Shown here: piece after piece, positions 49,446-52,087 of the stretch
Layout: each line of letters begins with the position of its first letter
Position numbering within the stretch: position 1 is the first letter of the stretch
From: Hellea sp.
GTDB taxonomy: Bacteria > Pseudomonadota > Alphaproteobacteria > Caulobacterales > Maricaulaceae
Length of the DNA stretch: 52,087 nt
Assembly (NCBI GenBank): GCA_028224375.1
Contig: JAOIVW010000021.1
Coordinates: 1 to 52,087, forward strand
Direction: 5' to 3'
Translations under genes and position numbers: made by a program
Notes under the pieces: model-generated
The model's database searches: none
Seen by the model: only the letters and a program-made list of their open reading frames with translations
What the model was told of the DNA's origin: nothing

Positions 49446-50714
49446 TTATTTTTTAGGATTGGGGCGGTCTCGAATAGCTGGCTCTTGCTGGCGAAAAACT
49501 ACCAACCCGTCGAAAAGCAATGACCAATCCTGACTGACTACAGTTTTTCCTCTGACCCAACCGGAGCGAGTTCCCAAGCGGCCTAAATCATTTGTCGAAA
49601 GAAATACGGTATCGCCGTTGTACTCAGAGAAAGCTTCCTTTTCTAAAGAGCCGGTGACGGCTTGAGGGACGGGTCTTTCTATCCCTTGGACATCAGTATA
49701 TGCCCCCTTAAGTGAGGAGAAACCAAGAGAAAAGGCTGCGCCTCCAAACTGACTTTTTACTTTAGCACCGAAGTTAGGAGCGGTTTCAGAATCTCCCAGT
49801 ATCTTCTTGGATTTGGCCGCGTGAGCAGAAGAACTCCAAATAATTGTTTTTGGTATTGACGATGACAATCCTAGCCAAAACTCAAAATTTTCATACATAG
49901 ATTCAGCACGTCCACTAATACGATCGCTTTTACTTAAGAAATCACGCTGGATATGCCTATGAAGGCTAGCGCGCATGCTTTCGTTCCAACTTACTGAATT
50001 AGACAAGCTTTCACTATCCTTAATTGGTAATAAGCAATTTAAAAGTTGTTTTTTTTGGACTACATCATAGGGTTTATCACTTGGAAAACGCCATAAAATA
50101 CGCTTCTCCAATGCTTCCACACAATCAGTCGATTCTTCAATTGGCAATGTAGGCAAAACTTGAGCTGGCATCTCAAAATTCGAATAATTCTGTCCTGGGC
50201 CGCCAATTGGATCGTCAATCCCACCAATTTGAACCTCCTTAGAATTGAAAGCGTTTTTGAGAAAGTTAACCATATCAAGTATGTCCAAATTATATCCCCA
50301 AAAATACCCAAGAGCAGCTCTGATATCTTCTGTAGAAACCTCTACGTTCGCATTTTGAATTTCATTTAACCTGACAAATTCGTAAAAACTTGCCTCAAAC
50401 AAGACAAGCTCAAAATCACATGTTTTGACTAAGGCCTTTATTAAGTCCCCCTTGAACGACTGGGTCGTACCTTGCCCATGATTAGAGCCTTCGCCTAGCA
50501 TTACGACTTGCTTATCGCACACGGCTTCCACTACCTCTGCAACACCCTCTCGCTGAAAATAGGGATTTTCTTGCTGATTTTCCACAACAGCTATATCCTG
50601 TTGTTTGCAAGCAGAGAGAAAAATCAAAAGAGCGATGCCGACCTTAGGAAACAACCATGCAAAATAAAAATATGCCTTTGAAATGGATACTGCCTTGTCG
50701 ACATGAATGCGCAT
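49446..50714 (-). CDS. erythromycin-esterase-like lipoprotein 2
   Basis: A 422-residue lipoprotein. Signal VGIALLIFLSACKQ with lipobox LSAC (Cys36). The EreA-like motif is CDKQVVMLGEGSNHGQGTTQ, with His79 matching His64 of the paralog at 41684. FELVLFEASFYEFV carries the conserved Glu and IIWSSSAHAAKSKK the second His. The ATG follows directly on the stop of the second gwsS gene, so it belongs to the gws operon. That link strengthens the view that these lipoproteins act on the peptide product, perhaps as immunity esterases or as final processing enzymes. No substrate can be stated. Confidence 0.75.
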   Translation of the reverse strand: MRIHVDKAVSISKAYFYFAWLFPKVGIALLIFLSACKQQDIAVVENQQENPYFQREGVAEVVEAVCDKQVVMLGEGSNHGQGTTQSFKGDLIKALVKTCDFELVLFEASFYEFVRLNEIQNANVEVSTEDIRAALGYFWGYNLDILDMVNFLKNAFNSKEVQIGGIDDPIGGPGQNYSNFEMPAQVLPTLPIEESTDCVEALEKRILWRFPSDKPYDVVQKKQLLNCLLPIKDSESLSNSVSWNESMRASLHRHIQRDFLSKSDRISGRAESMYENFEFWLGLSSSIPKTIIWSSSAHAAKSKKILGDSETAPNFGAKVKSQFGGAAFSLGFSSLKGAYTDVQGIERPVPQAVTGSLEKEAFSEYNGDTVFLSTNDLGRLGTRSGWVRGKTVVSQDWSLLFDGLVVFRQQEPAIRDRPNPKK

Positions 50715-51761
50715 TCAGGACCTTAAAGCTTCTTCCCAAGTGCCACTTGTGGGATCATATCTACACTTAGCGGGTTTTTTAAGACTTGTGGGAGACTCTA
50801 GGTATGCCCGACATCCTGTGCAAACATAACGGAACTCACAGTTTTTGCATACATCAAGCATATCATTTTTTATATGCCAAACTTCCTGAAAACTCTTGGA
50901 CCTAACGACATCAGCGAGTTGGGATAAGTTTGTTCCATAGTTTTTCTTTAAAGAGGGGCAATTACACATTTGTCCGTCAGAGCGTATTGACACTTTCCGA
51001 TTTAAGCACCCTTGAAAGTTTTTCTTTTCGCCACATAATTTTGGTGATGGTCGATCCATCATATTTTCATTTACTACGCCGCATTGTTTCTCACTGAGAA
51101 GAGGTTTTTTCTGCCAAATCAGCACCCTTTGAATTGGGAGATCATCCGAAGTGAGTTCTAATTGGGCATTTCGGTCAGAAGAATGTATCATTACAGACAC
51201 TAGAGCAGGAAAGTCATCGAACAGTTTTCTAAGTCTTCCCTCGTCAATATCATTACTGGATTTCAGAATAAGTTCAACGTGAGATACGCTACTTCCATGG
51301 AAGGTTCTTAAAATTGAGGCGGCAGCATCAAGATCAATTCTGTTACTGTAACATCTGATTTGTAAAGCTTCGCATTTTAGTTCCTCAAGTTGAGAAACCA
51401 ACTCATCCCAATCGGGAACTTTTTCAGCTACATCAATAATACAATTAATAATTTCGTTAGGCGGATCCCAAGCATCTGAAACAGTTTTGAAAGGAGGGTT
51501 ATGCAAGTCGTTATCTACGTAGAGCATATCCTCAATTAAAAGACGGTCAACAAATTCTTCAACTTTTTCCCGAATAATTGGTTTGAGGCCCTCCAAGTCT
51601 TTTAGAGATAGCCCGCCGTTTTTCATCTCTTCCGCAATAGGAACGAAAGCGCTTTCGAAGCGAACCAAACGGAACCTATCTAAATCGTACAGCGCTGAGA
51701 AGGCGATACCTATTACCAACTCACAAGATGGCACAATCTTATAAATAGCGTTTTTTTTCAT
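50715..51761 (-). CDS. gwsS: grasp-with-SPASM system SPASM-domain peptide maturase, copy 2
   Basis: A 348-residue paralog of the gene at 46756. The same Cys pattern is present: SEKQCGVV, FQGCLNRKVSIRSDG, QMCNCPSLK, VCKNCEFRYVCTGCRAYL and AKCRYDPTSGTW. Again no CxxxCxxC motif for the radical-SAM cluster; ELKCEALQIRCYSNR in the barrel does not fit it. The two copies are alike in the C-terminal half but diverged in the N-terminal third, so they may serve different precursors. The ATG overlaps the end of the small gene (ATGA) and its stop touches the esterase-like gene, which shows one tight operon. Confidence 0.8.
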   Translation of the reverse strand: MKKNAIYKIVPSCELVIGIAFSALYDLDRFRLVRFESAFVPIAEEMKNGGLSLKDLEGLKPIIREKVEEFVDRLLIEDMLYVDNDLHNPPFKTVSDAWDPPNEIINCIIDVAEKVPDWDELVSQLEELKCEALQIRCYSNRIDLDAAASILRTFHGSSVSHVELILKSSNDIDEGRLRKLFDDFPALVSVMIHSSDRNAQLELTSDDLPIQRVLIWQKKPLLSEKQCGVVNENMMDRPSPKLCGEKKNFQGCLNRKVSIRSDGQMCNCPSLKKNYGTNLSQLADVVRSKSFQEVWHIKNDMLDVCKNCEFRYVCTGCRAYLESPTSLKKPAKCRYDPTSGTWEEALRS

Positions 51762-51970
51762 TCGTTTGTTTCACGCAGATCAAGCTCAATACGCGAAATC
51801 ATTTTTGTGTCGCCGAGCGATGGAATTTTAATTATTCCGGTGGAAGAAACAGTATATTCTGGCAAATCCATCACCCCTGCACTTAAGTCCTTTACGAATA
51901 ACACAGTAAAACCGAGAGGAACTTTCTCAAGCTCTTCTACAGGCCAATCAAAACGGTTGAGATTCTTCAT
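51758..51970 (-). CDS. small conserved protein between gwsG and gwsS, copy 2
   Basis: A 70-residue protein starting MKNLNRFDWPVEELEKVPLG and continuing FTVLFVKDLSAGVMDLPEY. Start ATG 51968-51970 is chosen because the upstream gwsG ends at 51978 and GGAACT(A)ATG gives a weak ribosome site; a frame 11 codons longer would overlap it. The position and plan match the 65-residue gene at 47801. The mid part (TVSSTGIIKIPSLGDTKMIS) is beta-like. It ends in an ATGA overlap with gwsS copy 2. Confidence 0.6.
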   Translation of the reverse strand: MKNLNRFDWPVEELEKVPLGFTVLFVKDLSAGVMDLPEYTVSSTGIIKIPSLGDTKMISRIELDLRETNE

Positions 51971-51977
51971 TAGTTCC

Positions 51978-52087
51978 TTACTCCGCAATAAGCCACTTAG
52001 CAATTATTCTATCAAGGTCAACATTCGCACGATATACGATTGGTCCATAAATTCCGTTTGGGTTTATCTCTAAAAATATGTATTGTC
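51978..52087 (-). CDS. gwsG: grasp-with-SPASM ATP-grasp ligase, copy 2 (C-terminal part, runs off the window)
   Basis: The last 35 codons of a leftward gene whose start lies beyond the right edge. It reads QYIFLEINPNGIYGPIVYRA, NVDLDRIIAKW and LIAE. FLEINPNG is the C-terminal metal-ligand motif of ATP-grasp peptide ligases (FLEVNPVG in copy 1), and the AKWLIAE ending parallels SAWLQG of copy 1. It ends with TAA at 51978-51980, eight bases before the small gene. A second precursor gene would be expected just beyond the edge. Confidence 0.75.
   Translation of the reverse strand, partial: QYIFLEINPNGIYGPIVYRANVDLDRIIAKWLIAE

Overview
The window looks like a chromosome segment of an alphaproteobacterium, most likely a marine, Hyphomonadaceae/Caulobacterales-like one. 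This rests on gene content (ECF sigma factor, PagL-type enzyme, TPR hybrid kinase, spore-coat-U chaperone-usher genes, many outer-membrane and lipoproteins) and codon usage, not on a marker gene. No rRNA, tRNA or CRISPR array was seen.

Layout. (1) 1-6.3 kb: a small immunity-like membrane protein, an ECF sigma factor with an overlapping membrane partner, an autoregulated PadR/membrane-protein pair, a PagL-like lipid A deacylase and a large lipoprotein. (2) 6.6-12.4 kb: a first RiPP (ribosomal peptide) cluster. An Atm1-type exporter, three paralogous Cys-containing precursor peptides of 57-65 residues (with an attenuator-like hairpin after them), an ATP-grasp ligase and a ClpP/SDH-fold serine protease run leftwards. 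A MauE-like membrane protein and a CPSC thioredoxin run rightwards, suggesting periplasmic disulfide handling of the product. (3) 12.6-21.2 kb: polysaccharide flippase, JmjC/cupin-like hydroxylase, FemAB-like GNAT, a large TPR hybrid histidine kinase and an acyl-CoA ligase. (4) 21.3-28.6 kb: a conflict/defence-like locus with a TIR-TM-TPR protein whose start codon is non-canonical, an unknown protein, a membrane-anchored trypsin-like protease and a TPR/SLOG-like protein, then a Crp/Fnr regulator. (5) 28.7-38 kb: a CheY-like regulator, then a TetR regulator, an S8 protease and a chaperone-usher fimbrial operon. The last three share the same 13-bp inverted repeat upstream, so they are probably one TetR regulon. 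The usher carries an unusual ~285-residue Pro/Lys/Glu/Ser repeat tail. (6) 38-41.3 kb: amidohydrolase, a small beta-rich protein, then decayed RTX and IS6-type transposase remnants. (7) 41.6-52.1 kb: a visibly AT-richer island holding a second RiPP system of the grasp-with-SPASM type.

The island is the most striking part. It holds two gwsG/gwsS pairs (the second gwsG runs off the right edge), each with a small conserved protein between ligase and SPASM protein. It also has one 51-residue double-glycine precursor, a C39-peptidase ABC exporter with its HlyD partner, and two erythromycin-esterase-like lipoproteins. The model is: the precursor is modified by the ATP-grasp and SPASM proteins, cleaved after Gly-Gly during export by the C39 transporter, and possibly processed or neutralised outside the cytoplasm by the esterase-like lipoproteins. 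I know grasp-with-SPASM systems mainly from Bacteroidetes, so a duplicated copy with these accessory proteins in an alphaproteobacterium merits follow-up. All functional roles are inferred from sequence families and context.
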